64,000 nucleotides of DNA, taken from assembly GCF_003431975.1 (NCBI RefSeq), contig NZ_CP027116.1, positions 2,294,001 through 2,358,000 of the forward strand, given 5' to 3'. The position numbers were made by a program, and so were the translations under genes. The notes beneath the pieces are model-generated. The model searched no databases. It was given only the letters and a program-made list of their open reading frames with translations, and was not told the origin of the DNA. How positions within the stretch are numbered: the first letter of the stretch is position 1; the number at the start of each line of letters is the position of its first letter. Positions 19,178-27,638 of this stretch are shown here, one piece after another. The stretch comes from Bacillus pumilus. GTDB lineage: Bacteria; Bacillota; Bacilli; Bacillales; Bacillaceae.

Positions 19178-19207
19178 AATCCCCTTATCTAATGATAAGG
19201 GGATTTA
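19178..19207. terminator. Terminator hairpin, right copy
   Basis: This is an exact duplicate of 18975-19004. It lies immediately downstream of the CheW-like gene on the minus strand and may serve as its terminator. Confidence 0.75.
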
Positions 19208-19209
19208 CC

Positions 19210-19674
19210 TTATGCCAACTCTTCTTTCAACCGCGCTGGCAATTGATCGAGATCCTCAATTTTCCCAAGAAACTTATTCGGGTCCACTTGTAAAATCATC
19301 TTGTTCTCTCTCTCCACAACGCCGAAGAAATATTCAGAGGCCTTTGTGTTCATATGAAATGGCTTGATCTCGCTTAGCTCGATATCGATAATATCTTTTG
19401 CATCTGAAACAAGACAGCCAATCATTTGATCGTTTAATTCAAATAGTAACACCTTGGATTGTTCGTTCACATCTAGAGGCTTTCCGTGAAGCATCACGCC
19501 TGTATCACTGACAGGGATGACCTCTCCTCTTAATGACATGAGTCCTTTAATTTCTTTTGGAAGGTTCGATACTTCTTGTAAATAAGGGACCTTCTCAATC
19601 GAACGAATATGCTCTACACTAATGCCAAAATCCTCTTGCCCCACTTGGAAAATAATGATTTTTTGTGTACTCAC
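19210..19674 (-). CDS. CheW-like adaptor protein
   Basis: The 154-residue protein is a single CheW domain: KIIIFQVGQEDFGISVEHIRSIEKV at the start, a conserved turn LMSLRGEVIPVSD near residue 50, and the ISVEH strand typical of the SH3-like fold. CheW couples chemoreceptors to the kinase CheA. It is more divergent than housekeeping CheW and no chemotaxis genes are near, so it is probably a second adaptor. GTG 19674 follows CAGGAGA, 14 bases after the yqjE stop, so it looks co-transcribed with yqjC-yqjD-yqjE. I know of no B. subtilis equivalent at this locus. Confidence 0.8.
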   Translation of the reverse strand: MSTQKIIIFQVGQEDFGISVEHIRSIEKVPYLQEVSNLPKEIKGLMSLRGEVIPVSDTGVMLHGKPLDVNEQSKVLLFELNDQMIGCLVSDAKDIIDIELSEIKPFHMNTKASEYFFGVVERENKMILQVDPNKFLGKIEDLDQLPARLKEELA

Positions 19675-19688
19675 AGAGTCTCCTGCCT

Positions 19689-20810
19689 TTACGATGGATT
19701 TGTCGTTTCTTCGATAATGGCGAGAACCATTTCAGCTGTTTTGACTAATTCTTCAATCGGCATTTTCTCATTTTTCGTATGAATATCTTCATATCCAACA
19801 GCTAGGTTGACAGTTGGAACGCCATTGCCTGCAATGACGTTTGCATCACTGCCTCCTCCGCTCGTCTGTAATTCTGAAGGACGGCCAATTTTCGCAGCCG
19901 CTTTTTTCGCCACTTCTACGACTTGATCGCCATGAGAGAATTTGAAGCCTGGATACATGATGTCAATTTGTACATCGGCACTTCCACCCATTTCTTTAGC
20001 GGTTTTTTCAAACGCTTCCTTCATCTTCGCTACTTGTGCTTCCATTTTTGCAGGTTCCAAAGAGCGTGCTTCAGCAAGAATATCGACTTGATCGCACACA
20101 ATATTCGTTTGCGTTCCGCCTTCAAAACGGCCGATGTTTGCCGTTGTTTCTTCATCAATTCGGCCAAGCGGCATACTAGCAATCGCTTTTGAAGCAATAG
20201 TAATTGCAGACACGCCTTTTTCAGGCGCTACACCTGCATGAGCTGTTTTTCCGTAAATGGTTGCACGTACTTTCGCCTGCGTTGGCGCAGCTACGATAAT
20301 TGTCCCGACCTTGCCATCTGAATCAAGGGCATAGCCATATGCCGCTGTCATCAACTTCGGATCTAACGCTTTTGCTCCAACAAGTCCTGATTCCTCACCT
20401 GCTGTAATGACAAATTCAATCGTTCCATGAGGTACATTTTTCTCTTTTAACACACGGATCGCTTCAAACATAGCCGCAAGTCCCGTTTTATCGTCAGCAC
20501 CAAGAATGGTCGTTCCATCTGTCTTTACATAACCGTCTTCAATAACTGGTTTTACGCCGTTACCCGGAACCACTGTGTCCATGTGAGACGTGAAATAGAT
20601 CGTATCTGCCTGTTGATTTCCTTCCAGTGTGCAGATGAGGTTGCCTGCACCGTGGCCTGTTGTCGCTTTCGAATCGTCTTCAACCACTTTTAAACCAAGC
20701 TGCGAGAATTTTTCTTTTAAAACTTCAACAATTTTCTCTTCGTGTTTTGTTTCCGAATCGATCTGAACCAGTTCTAAAAATTCGTCTAGTAAACGTTTTT
20801 CATTGATCAT
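19689..20810 (-). CDS. yqjE: M20/M42-type tripeptidase-like peptidase YqjE
   Basis: ATG 20810 behind AGGAGG gives 373 residues, close to the roughly 371 of B. subtilis YqjE; the frame extends upstream without conservation. Metallopeptidase motifs are TSHMDTVVPG (H and D ligands), GADDKTG (bridging aspartate) and AGEESGLVGA (catalytic glutamate and ligand). It resembles peptidase T. It may release amino acids from short peptides in the cytoplasm. It follows yqjD by 16 bases. Confidence 0.9.
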   Translation of the reverse strand: MINEKRLLDEFLELVQIDSETKHEEKIVEVLKEKFSQLGLKVVEDDSKATTGHGAGNLICTLEGNQQADTIYFTSHMDTVVPGNGVKPVIEDGYVKTDGTTILGADDKTGLAAMFEAIRVLKEKNVPHGTIEFVITAGEESGLVGAKALDPKLMTAAYGYALDSDGKVGTIIVAAPTQAKVRATIYGKTAHAGVAPEKGVSAITIASKAIASMPLGRIDEETTANIGRFEGGTQTNIVCDQVDILAEARSLEPAKMEAQVAKMKEAFEKTAKEMGGSADVQIDIMYPGFKFSHGDQVVEVAKKAAAKIGRPSELQTSGGGSDANVIAGNGVPTVNLAVGYEDIHTKNEKMPIEELVKTAEMVLAIIEETTNPS

Positions 20811-20826
20811 GTTGATGCTCCTCCTC

Positions 20827-22296
20827 TTATAGCGGCATGTTGCCATGCTTTTTTAACGGCCTATCTTCTTTCTTGCTGCGTAGTAAATCAAATGAGCGAA
20901 TCAACCGCGCTCTCGTTTCAGCTGGCATTAAAATATCGTCTATCAGCCCTGCCTGAGCCGCTTTTAACACACTTGGCTCCGTCTCAACCTCGCGCAAAGC
21001 AGGTTGAACGATTTCGTCTGCGAACGTTTTCCCCATGACATCAATTTCTGCCGCTGGCCATGCATAAACAAAGTCAGCGCCTAAGCCTTTACTATTCATG
21101 GCGACGTATGCACCGCCAAACGCTTTTCTTAAAATCACTGTGATTTTTGGAACAGTCGCTTCAGCGTACGCATATAAAAGCTTTGCGCCGTGACGGATAA
21201 TTCCCGCGTGCTCAGCTTTCTCTCCTGGTAAAAAACCAGGAACGTCTACAAGCGTTAAAATCGGAATATGGAACGCATCGCAAAAACGAATAAACCTGGC
21301 CGCTTTATCGGCAGCGTCAATATCAAGGCTTCCTGCCAGCACCCTTGGCTGATTGGCCACAACACCAATTGAAGCCCCTTGTAATCTGGCAAACCCTGTC
21401 ACGATATTTTTTGAGAAACGAGGCTGCGTCTCAAAAAATGAGACTGGATCGGTGATCGCTGTCACCACTTGTTTGACATCATAGGTGCGTGATGGATCCT
21501 TTGGCAAGATGCTCCCTGGATCAACAGCGTCATGCTTTTGCGTTTCAGCGTCCATGACAGGCTGTTGTTTCGTTGGTATGTACGTTAAAAGTGTTCGAAC
21601 CGCTTTTAACACGTTCTTCTCATCTTTCCCAGTATGGTGCACATTCCCGCTTGTCTCGTGCTGAACACTTGCACCGCCAAGACGGTCAGGACAGACCGTT
21701 TCTCCTGTTGCCTTTTCTATTACTTTCGGACCTGTTAAAAACATATGTGATGTTTGTTCTGTCATGAAAACAAAATCAGTCAAAGCAGGAGAATAGACTG
21801 CTCCTCCAGCACATGAGCCTAAAATAACGGATATTTGCGGGATTTGACCAGAGTACAGCACATTCCGTTTAAAAATCTGTCCGTATCCTTCTAATGATAC
21901 CACACCCTCTTGAATTCTCGCACCACCTGAGTCTTTTAGACCGATGATCGGCATCTGATTTTTAGCTGCAAGATCCATTAAAGAGGCAATTTTTTTCGCA
22001 TGCATGTCACCTAAAGAGCCTCCATATACGGTAGCATCCTGTGCATAAACACATACTGGCTTGCCATGAATGAGTCCCGTTCCAATGATAACCCCATCTC
22101 CTGCGTGCTCTGACATGTGGCCTGTTGCAAATGATTGAATTTCCATGAAACTATTCCCGTCAAGAAGTTCATGCAAGCGCTGATGAACCGATAGCTTTCC
22201 TTTATTCCGGTGTGCGGCTGCGCGTTTCACACCACCGCCCATTAATGCTTTTTCTCGCCATTTAGACAACTCTTTGAACGATTCATTCATCACCAT
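20827..22296 (-). CDS. yqjD: Biotin-dependent acyl-CoA carboxyltransferase subunit YqjD
   Basis: This is a beta (carboxyltransferase) subunit of the propionyl-CoA/methylmalonyl-CoA family, 489 residues. It shows the two crotonase-like halves: the acyl-CoA site GLKDSGGARIQEGV with SCAGGAVYSPALTDF, and the carboxybiotin site VDVPGFLPG with RKAFGGAYVAMNSKG. It should move a carboxyl group between biotin and propionyl-CoA or methylmalonyl-CoA. No dedicated biotin carboxylase or biotin carrier gene is adjacent. It overlaps yqjC by 14 bases; yqjC is an epimerase-like gene, which supports a methylmalonyl-CoA role. Confidence 0.88.
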   Translation of the reverse strand: MVMNESFKELSKWREKALMGGGVKRAAAHRNKGKLSVHQRLHELLDGNSFMEIQSFATGHMSEHAGDGVIIGTGLIHGKPVCVYAQDATVYGGSLGDMHAKKIASLMDLAAKNQMPIIGLKDSGGARIQEGVVSLEGYGQIFKRNVLYSGQIPQISVILGSCAGGAVYSPALTDFVFMTEQTSHMFLTGPKVIEKATGETVCPDRLGGASVQHETSGNVHHTGKDEKNVLKAVRTLLTYIPTKQQPVMDAETQKHDAVDPGSILPKDPSRTYDVKQVVTAITDPVSFFETQPRFSKNIVTGFARLQGASIGVVANQPRVLAGSLDIDAADKAARFIRFCDAFHIPILTLVDVPGFLPGEKAEHAGIIRHGAKLLYAYAEATVPKITVILRKAFGGAYVAMNSKGLGADFVYAWPAAEIDVMGKTFADEIVQPALREVETEPSVLKAAQAGLIDDILMPAETRARLIRSFDLLRSKKEDRPLKKHGNMPL

Positions 22297-22705
22297 GTTT
22301 CTCTCCTTTCAAGGGCTCGCACAATTCGAATAACACACCAGACGTTTCTTTCGGTGAAATAAATGCAATCCGCTTGCCGTTGGCACCCATCTGTGGTGAT
22401 GTTTGGAGAAGCTGCACGCCAAGATGATCTAGACGGTTAAGATCTGTCTGTATATCACCCGACTTTAACGCAATATGATGGAGTCCCTCTCCTCTTTTTG
22501 CTAAAAAGGTATGTAGTTTGCTGCGTGCTGACATCGGTTCAATTAATTCAATGTGCACATGATCAAGTGAAACGAAGGACGCTTTAATCTCCTGCTCAGG
22601 AATCTCTTGTATGTCTGAAAAATGCCAGTTAAACAGCTGTTGAAGAACTCGGGATGTGTTTTTAATAGAAAAGACCGCAATGGCAATATGATCGATTTGA
22701 TTCAT
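22283..22705 (-). CDS. yqjC: VOC-family methylmalonyl-CoA epimerase-like protein YqjC
   Basis: ATG 22705, behind GGAAGTGAACGG, gives 140 residues starting MNQIDHIAIAV. The protein has the vicinal-oxygen-chelate fold with metal ligands expected at H6, in the GEGLHHIALKS segment and near the C-terminal FELCEP glutamate. These are the markers of methylmalonyl-CoA epimerases. It is first in the yqjC-yqjD-yqjE-cheW-like series. The reaction is inferred from family and neighbours. Confidence 0.82.
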   Translation of the reverse strand: MNQIDHIAIAVFSIKNTSRVLQQLFNWHFSDIQEIPEQEIKASFVSLDHVHIELIEPMSARSKLHTFLAKRGEGLHHIALKSGDIQTDLNRLDHLGVQLLQTSPQMGANGKRIAFISPKETSGVLFELCEPLKGEKHGDE

Positions 22706-22807
22706 CCGTTCACTTCCTTTGTTGATCACTTGTCGCATCTGAGAAAACGAGCTAGAATAAAGAAAGGTGCGTTCGTCGCAAAAAATCTTCGATTATAGGG
22801 GTGCGAT

Positions 22808-22900
22808 ATGTCTCAGAAATTGATGAAATTCATGGTATTGCTCATGATTAGCCTGCTGCTAATATCTTCACTTTTAGCAGGAGCCGCAACTTTTTTATAA
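22808..22900 (+). CDS. Prli42-like single-pass membrane micropeptide
   Basis: A 30-residue frame starts at ATG 22808 behind AGGGGTG and ends with TAA. It has a basic, polar N-terminus (MSQKLMKF) and one hydrophobic helix ending SSLLAGAATFL. Length, charge layout and the L-S-S-L-L-A-G pattern agree with Prli42, the Listeria micropeptide that anchors the stressosome to the membrane and is conserved in Firmicutes. The gene is divergent from yqjC and is followed by a strong hairpin. Identification is by pattern from memory; it is too short for certainty. Confidence 0.65.
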   Translation: MSQKLMKFMVLLMISLLLISSLLAGAATFL

Positions 22901-22915
22901 GGTTTTCATAAAAGC

Positions 22916-22960
22916 AGACAAGCAGGTGATTCGTTCAATCAACGAATGGCCTGTTTGTCT
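22916..22960. terminator. Bidirectional terminator between the micropeptide gene and yqjB
   Basis: AGACAAGCAGG..ATTCGTT pairs with AACGAAT..CCTGTTTGTCT around a short loop, with one small internal loop. It overlaps the last codons of yqjB. Confidence 0.7.
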
Positions 22961-23448
22961 TTGGCAAGCTTTTCAAAGGAATCGCTTGATTTTGTAATCC
23001 ATACCTTTGTGCCTATTGGAAGCTGATCAAATAGAAGTTCTACATCTTGATTATGAAGCCGCACACAGCCTGCTGTGATAAACTTCCCAATCGATGTTTC
23101 GTCACTCGTCCCATGAATCCCGTAGGTTCTGCCATCTGTTCCCCGTGCATCAAACCCAATCCACCTTCTGCCAAGAGGGTTATTCTTTGCCCCGCCTTCA
23201 ATATTCTTTTTTCTGTAATACGGATCTTTCGCTTTGATCATAATGGTAAATTCTCCTTCTGGCGTTAAATCGGCAGTTTTCCCTGTAGAAGCAGGATATA
23301 TTTTTTGGATGTGTCCTTGATCAATATAGGCAAGTTCATTTGTTTGTTTATTAATAATGACATACGGGTCTCCTGGAAGCGGGTTTTGCCCGAGTGGCCA
23401 GATAGGCGAAAGGGACAAGGTCAAGACGGTATAAAATAAAAGACGCAT
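22939..23448 (-). CDS. yqjB: L,D-transpeptidase (YkuD domain) YqjB
   Basis: The 169-residue protein has an N-terminal signal-like hydrophobic segment (LLFYTVLTLSLSPIWPLG) and one YkuD domain. The catalytic motif is present: HGT with H near residue 115, then a spaced S-x-G-KFITAGCVRLHNQD with the nucleophilic cysteine. Such enzymes act outside the membrane on peptidoglycan stem peptides, often in spores or stationary phase. It lacks a LysM domain. The symbol follows its place between yqjC and yqjA. Confidence 0.82.
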   Translation of the reverse strand: MRLLFYTVLTLSLSPIWPLGQNPLPGDPYVIINKQTNELAYIDQGHIQKIYPASTGKTADLTPEGEFTIMIKAKDPYYRKKNIEGGAKNNPLGRRWIGFDARGTDGRTYGIHGTSDETSIGKFITAGCVRLHNQDVELLFDQLPIGTKVWITKSSDSFEKLAKDKQAIR

Positions 23449-23501
23449 AGGCTCCTCCTTTTTTCATTAGATTGACCAATGAAGGAGGAACTCATGCGTC
23501 T

Positions 23502-24455
23502 CTATTCTTTCATCCCTTTAAAATAGCTTTTCAGTACTAAATATTGTTCCATTTCTCCTAGGAAATGAAACAGTGCAGCTCTTGCCTCAAACTCTTCTCG
23601 CGTTTGCGGAAGCGGAAGCGCATCGAACTCTTCTTTCATATCAATGAGGCGTCTTAAAAATTTATGCGCCGTGTTCCCTGGGTGAATATGTTCGCGTAAG
23701 TCTCTAATGTATTCTGCAATGATTTGTCCATGCTCCGTCGTGACGGAAATGGACGTAATTTTCGGGAGTACACGCTCAATGATTTCGAACTGCTTTTGTC
23801 TCATGTTGAAATAATGATAGTACAAGTTTTCATGTCTAAGGACATGGTTTTCAACATCCCGATATGCGAGAGCTTTCGCTTCTTTGATCAATTGATGTGT
23901 CTCTGGTATTTCTTTTCCTGTCCAGTCTTGCTTCCCTGTCATTAAATATTGCTCAATTTCCTCAAAGATTTTTGCAAAGTTGGCTTCAATCTGTTCACTA
24001 TAGTGTTTGAGCTTTTTATCGACACTTGGCATATACAGGTTCATGATAAGTGCCACGCCAACACCAATCGTAATCAGCAGCAGCTCATTCCAGATGAGGT
24101 GAAGAGTAATCCCACCAGACATGTATAAATGGAGGATGATGACTGAGCTTGTCACAATCCCTTCTTTAATACGGAGCAAAACGGTTGTCGGAATAAAGAC
24201 AAGCAGCATCAGACCAATCACAAAAGGATGATACCCAATTAGATCGAAAAATAGATAAGAAAATAAAATGGCGAGACTGCATGCTGCAAAGCGGGCTCCT
24301 GAAGCGTGGAGTGACCGTTTCTTCGTCACTTGAATACATAGGATCGTAATAATTCCGGCAGCGGAATAATTTTGGAGTCCGAGCAGTTGTGCAATATAAA
24401 TGGCGATTGCTGTTCCTAATGCTGTTTTCAGCGTTCGGTAGCCGATTTTAAACAT
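23502..24455 (-). CDS. yqjA: FUSC/aromatic-acid-exporter-like membrane protein YqjA
   Basis: ATG 24455 gives 317 residues starting MFKIGYRTLKTALGTAIAIYI, the conserved start of YqjA. The N-terminal half has about five membrane segments; the C-terminal half is a soluble helical domain from about residue 150. The architecture matches the DUF939/FUSC family, suggested to export aromatic or other organic acids. Substrate is unknown. An upstream ATG at 24488 adds eleven unconserved residues. It is a single gene, separated from artM by a terminator. Confidence 0.85.
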   Translation of the reverse strand: MFKIGYRTLKTALGTAIAIYIAQLLGLQNYSAAGIITILCIQVTKKRSLHASGARFAACSLAILFSYLFFDLIGYHPFVIGLMLLVFIPTTVLLRIKEGIVTSSVIILHLYMSGGITLHLIWNELLLITIGVGVALIMNLYMPSVDKKLKHYSEQIEANFAKIFEEIEQYLMTGKQDWTGKEIPETHQLIKEAKALAYRDVENHVLRHENLYYHYFNMRQKQFEIIERVLPKITSISVTTEHGQIIAEYIRDLREHIHPGNTAHKFLRRLIDMKEEFDALPLPQTREEFEARAALFHFLGEMEQYLVLKSYFKGMKE

Positions 24456-24540
24456 GTTGTGACTCACTCTTTTCTGTCTTGTTTCCATTCACTCATTGTG
24501 AAATGATGAACTTTTTTTACTTTCCCCATTATAATCAAAA

Positions 24541-24567
24541 AAAGAAGGAGATGTTAAGCCTCCTTCT
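24541..24567 (-). terminator. Terminator of the art operon
   Basis: AGAAGGAG and CTCCTTCT form the stem; on the minus strand a run of seven T residues follows. Confidence 0.75.
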
Positions 24568-24576
24568 CGTTTTTCT

Positions 24577-25299
24577 TTATAATATTTTTTGTAAAAAGTC
24601 TTTTGCACGCTGTGAAGATGGTGATTCAAAGAATTGTACAGGGTTTGCATCCTCAACAATTTTTCCGTCATCCATAAAAATCACGCGGTCAGCCACTTCT
24701 TTTGCAAAGCCCATTTCATGTGTGACGATCACGAGTGTCATTCCAGATTGAGCAAGCTCCTTCATGACCTCTAGCACTTCCTTGACCATTTCTGGATCTA
24801 GGGCAGAGGTTGGTTCGTCAAACAGCATAATGTCTGGTGTCATCGCAAGCGCACGTGCAATCGCCACACGCTGCTTTTGACCACCTGACAAGCGGTTCGG
24901 AAAATCGTCTTTTTTCTCTAAAAGTCCTACCTTTTTAAGCAGGTCTTCAGCTTGTTTGATGCTGTCTTCCTTCGATTGATTCTTCACATTCATTGGCGCA
25001 TACGTGATATTTTCTAGCACCGTTTTATGCGGGAACAGGTGGAAATGCTGAAACACCATTCCGATGTTTTCACGTACTTTTAGTGCATTGGTTTTTGGGT
25101 TTGTGATTTCTGTATCCTTAATTGAAATGACACCAGAAGTCGGCTTTTCAAGCAAGTTAATACAGCGAAGAAACGTCGATTTCCCAGAACCAGATGGCCC
25201 AATGACTGCGACAACTTCCCCTTCTTTAATCGTGGTGTCGATCCCTTTTAATACTTCATTTTTGCCAAAGGATTTTGTGAGTTTCTCTATGTTAATCAT
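24577..25299 (-). CDS. artM: Arginine ABC transporter ATP-binding protein
   Basis: The 240-residue ATPase powers amino-acid import. It carries Walker [10 protein letters not shown] near residue 34, the Q-loop in [12 protein letters not shown], the ABC signature LSGGQKQR, Walker [13 protein letters not shown] and the switch histidine in VTHEMGF. It belongs to the polar amino acid uptake family and corresponds to B. subtilis YqiZ. It overlaps artQ by 8 bases. The ARG box upstream of artP supports arginine as substrate. Confidence 0.9.
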   Translation of the reverse strand: MINIEKLTKSFGKNEVLKGIDTTIKEGEVVAVIGPSGSGKSTFLRCINLLEKPTSGVISIKDTEITNPKTNALKVRENIGMVFQHFHLFPHKTVLENITYAPMNVKNQSKEDSIKQAEDLLKKVGLLEKKDDFPNRLSGGQKQRVAIARALAMTPDIMLFDEPTSALDPEMVKEVLEVMKELAQSGMTLVIVTHEMGFAKEVADRVIFMDDGKIVEDANPVQFFESPSSQRAKDFLQKIL

Positions 25300-25948
25300 T
25301 TGATTTTAACTTCCTTTCCACCGATTTGCCGACAAAGGTGAGAACAAGCACAATGACATAGTAGATGAGACCCGCAAAAATAAGCGGTTCAAGATAATTA
25401 TACGTCACGGCACCTGCTTGATAGGCTCGTCTCATGACATCGCCCAGTCCAATGACTGTCACAATAGCAGATTCTTTTGTCAGTGTAATCGTTTCGTTCA
25501 CAAGTGCAGGTGAAATATTTTTAAATGCCTGCGGAAGCAATAAGTCCTTCATCATTTTAGCATATGGAATACCTAAAGCAACGGCTGCTTCTTTTTGACC
25601 TTTATCAATGGCATTAATACCAGCACGAATGATTTCAGATACGTATGCCGCCGAGTTTAGTGTAAATGCCGCTACAGCAGCCCAGTATTGGTCAATTTGA
25701 AACCCAAGAAGCTGAGGAAGACCAAAATAAATAATGAGCAATTGAAGCACAAGCGGTGTGCCTCGGAAGATTGATGTATAAAAATCGGCAAGCCAAATGA
25801 GCGGCTTAAACACACTAATTTTGCAAAGCGTTAATAAAATTCCTAAGATAAATCCAAGAAAAAGTGATACCACTACGATCGAGAGTGTGACCTTAAGTCC
25901 TTCTAAAATAAAGGGCATCTGAGGTATTACATCTTTAAAATCTAACAT
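25292..25948 (-). CDS. artQ: Arginine ABC transporter permease
   Basis: ATG 25948 behind AAGGAGA gives 218 residues (about 219 in B. subtilis YqiY). It has about five membrane segments and the EAA loop [23 protein letters not shown] that contacts the ATPase. It works as a homodimer with ArtM. The gene is separated from artP by a hairpin that may reduce read-through. Confidence 0.9.
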   Translation of the reverse strand: MLDFKDVIPQMPFILEGLKVTLSIVVVSLFLGFILGILLTLCKISVFKPLIWLADFYTSIFRGTPLVLQLLIIYFGLPQLLGFQIDQYWAAVAAFTLNSAAYVSEIIRAGINAIDKGQKEAAVALGIPYAKMMKDLLLPQAFKNISPALVNETITLTKESAIVTVIGLGDVMRRAYQAGAVTYNYLEPLIFAGLIYYVIVLVLTFVGKSVERKLKSND

Positions 25949-25999
25949 GACAGTCTCCTTTTTTATGCCTTCATACGAAATCAAAAAATAAAACAGGAA

Positions 26000-26025
26000 A
26001 AAAGTTCAACACGAGTTGAACTTTT
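26000..26025 (-). terminator. Intra-operon hairpin between artP and artQ
   Basis: AAAAGTTCAAC and GTTGAACTTTT form an 11-bp stem with a 4-base loop followed by Ts on the minus strand. A partial terminator here would yield more binding protein than permease. Confidence 0.7.
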
Positions 26026-26074
26026 CAGCGCTTTCTACTTGATTTTCATGAGTGACGCTGATCCTTTTCCTGAC

Positions 26075-26839
26075 TTACTTTTCATCAGCAAACCATTTTT
26101 TAATTAATTTATCAAGTTCGCCATTGTCTTGCATTTCTTTTAATGATTTATTAAATTTCGCTGTTAAGTCACTATTTTTCTTGAAGGCAATCGCTGAACC
26201 TTCGTTTGAACTATTCAATCCAAATGCTTGGAAATTTTTTTCCTTTTTCAAATAACCAGCTGCTACTTTATCTTCAATAATGGCTGCATCAAAACGACCT
26301 GCTTTGATCTCTTGAATGATATCAGAGATTTTATTACGGTCTTCCACTGTTAAGTTATATTTCTTTTGCAAACCGTTTGCTTCATCCTGCTGGATTGAGC
26401 CTAATTGAACGCCAACTGTTTTGTCTTTTAAATCTTTCTCTGTTTTCATCCCGCTAGATTTCTTTGATACAACCAAGTTTTCAGCATTGTAATAAACATC
26501 AGAGAAATCCACTTGTTTTTTACGTTTTTCTGTAGGTGTCATTCCTGCTAGAACAATATCAGCTTTATTTGTTTTAAGAGCTGATACAAGGCTTGCAAAA
26601 TCCATATCTTGAATTTCTAGCTTGTAGCCGTTCTTTTTCGCTAGTGCTGTAGCAAGATCAACATCAAAGCCGACAATTTTATCTCCGTCTTTTGATTCAA
26701 ATGGCGGATAATCTGCTGATGTCGCCATGACGAGTGTTTTGTCATCTCCTGATGCGTTTGAATTATTAGAAGAAGTACCGCAAGCTGCGAGTGCAGCTGC
26801 AAGACCAGCCGTCATAAGTAATAATAACCACTTTTTCAT
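26075..26839 (-). CDS. artP: Arginine-binding lipoprotein
   Basis: ATG 26839, preceded by GGGAGGC, gives 254 residues. A lipoprotein signal peptide ends LAAALAAC with the lipidated cysteine at residue 20. The mature part is a family 3 solute-binding protein: ATSADYPPFES near the start, KIVGFDVDLA, and VDFSDVYYNA. It captures the amino acid outside the membrane for ArtQM. B. subtilis YqiX is the same length. The operon promoter carries an ARG box. Confidence 0.9.
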   Translation of the reverse strand: MKKWLLLLMTAGLAAALAACGTSSNNSNASGDDKTLVMATSADYPPFESKDGDKIVGFDVDLATALAKKNGYKLEIQDMDFASLVSALKTNKADIVLAGMTPTEKRKKQVDFSDVYYNAENLVVSKKSSGMKTEKDLKDKTVGVQLGSIQQDEANGLQKKYNLTVEDRNKISDIIQEIKAGRFDAAIIEDKVAAGYLKKEKNFQAFGLNSSNEGSAIAFKKNSDLTAKFNKSLKEMQDNGELDKLIKKWFADEK

Positions 26840-26878
26840 AAGATAATGCCTCCCAGTATTTAAAATCATGTATTGATT

Positions 26879-26892
26879 TGAATATTTATTCA
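26879..26892 (-). promoter_or_regulatory. ARG box, likely AhrC operator of the art operon
   Basis: The 14 bases read TGAAT-AAAT-ATTCA on the minus strand, a full match to the ArgR/AhrC pattern TGAATWWWWATTCA. It lies just downstream of the predicted transcription start. The ahrC gene is in this window at 46295-46744. Confidence 0.7.
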
Positions 26893-26901
26893 CTATAATG
26901 T

Positions 26902-26930
26902 ATTTTAAACACTTTCTTTTTAAGATGCAA
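26902..26930 (-). promoter_or_regulatory. Candidate sigma-A promoter of artPQM
   Basis: TTGCAT and TAAAAT are 17 bases apart on the minus strand, placing the start site just upstream of the ARG box. Confidence 0.6.
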
Positions 26931-26975
26931 TAGTATTTTGCTAAAATTATTTTGATTCAATTGTCTTATAAAACA

Positions 26976-27009
26976 AAAAGCAGCCCGATCTAAAGACCGG
27001 GCTGCTTTT
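26976..27009 (-). terminator. Terminator of brxB
   Basis: AAAAGCAGCCCG and CGGGCTGCTTTT form a GC-rich stem followed by Ts in both directions. Confidence 0.8.
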
Positions 27010-27035
27010 CAGCTTAATCATTCAAACGTCACAGA

Positions 27036-27473
27036 TTAAATTTCTTCACAATGCTCATCGAAAGCAGCTTGAAGCTTTGACACTACTTCCATTGGTTCGT
27101 GCCCTTCAATTTCATGACGCTCGACCATTTTGATGATCTTTCCATCTTTTAATAGTGCAAAGGATGGAGAAGATGGTGGGAAGCCTTCAAAGTATTCACG
27201 GGCTCTTGCCGTTGCCTCTTTGTCTTGTCCAGCAAACACTGTCAGCAATTGATCTGGACGTTTATCGTAATGAACAGAATAGCCTGCAGCTGGTCTTGCA
27301 ATACCGCCGGCACATCCACATACTGAATTCACCATCACAAGTGCTGTGCCTTCTTTAGACAGTGCTGCATCTACTTCTTCAGCTGATGTGAGTTCAGTAT
27401 AGCCTGCTTGTTGAATCTCTTCTCTCGCTTGTTTTACAATATCATTCATAAATAAATTAAAATCAATATTCAT
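27036..27473 (-). CDS. brxB: Bacilliredoxin BrxB
   Basis: BrxB (YqiW) removes bacillithiol from S-bacillithiolated proteins. ATG 27473, behind AAAGGAGTGG, gives 145 residues; a longer frame reaches 27719 but its first 82 residues are not family-like and would run into bmrU. The active motif is C52-G-C54 in [17 protein letters not shown]. The thioredoxin-like fold is in the DUF1094 family. The gene is divergent from bmrU. Confidence 0.93.
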   Translation of the reverse strand: MNIDFNLFMNDIVKQAREEIQQAGYTELTSAEEVDAALSKEGTALVMVNSVCGCAGGIARPAAGYSVHYDKRPDQLLTVFAGQDKEATARAREYFEGFPPSSPSFALLKDGKIIKMVERHEIEGHEPMEVVSKLQAAFDEHCEEI

Positions 27474-27638
27474 GTCCGTCCACTCCTTTTGCATGCCAAT
27501 CCATTTTAACATTATCATATCAAGGAAAACGCTAGCGGGCAAATGTGTTGTCTTTTCCTCCTCCTCTTTTTCTGAACATCGTTTATACGCCGAAAAATTG
27601 GGGAAAAGTGATGGTAAAGAGATGAAAGGGAGAACTGC

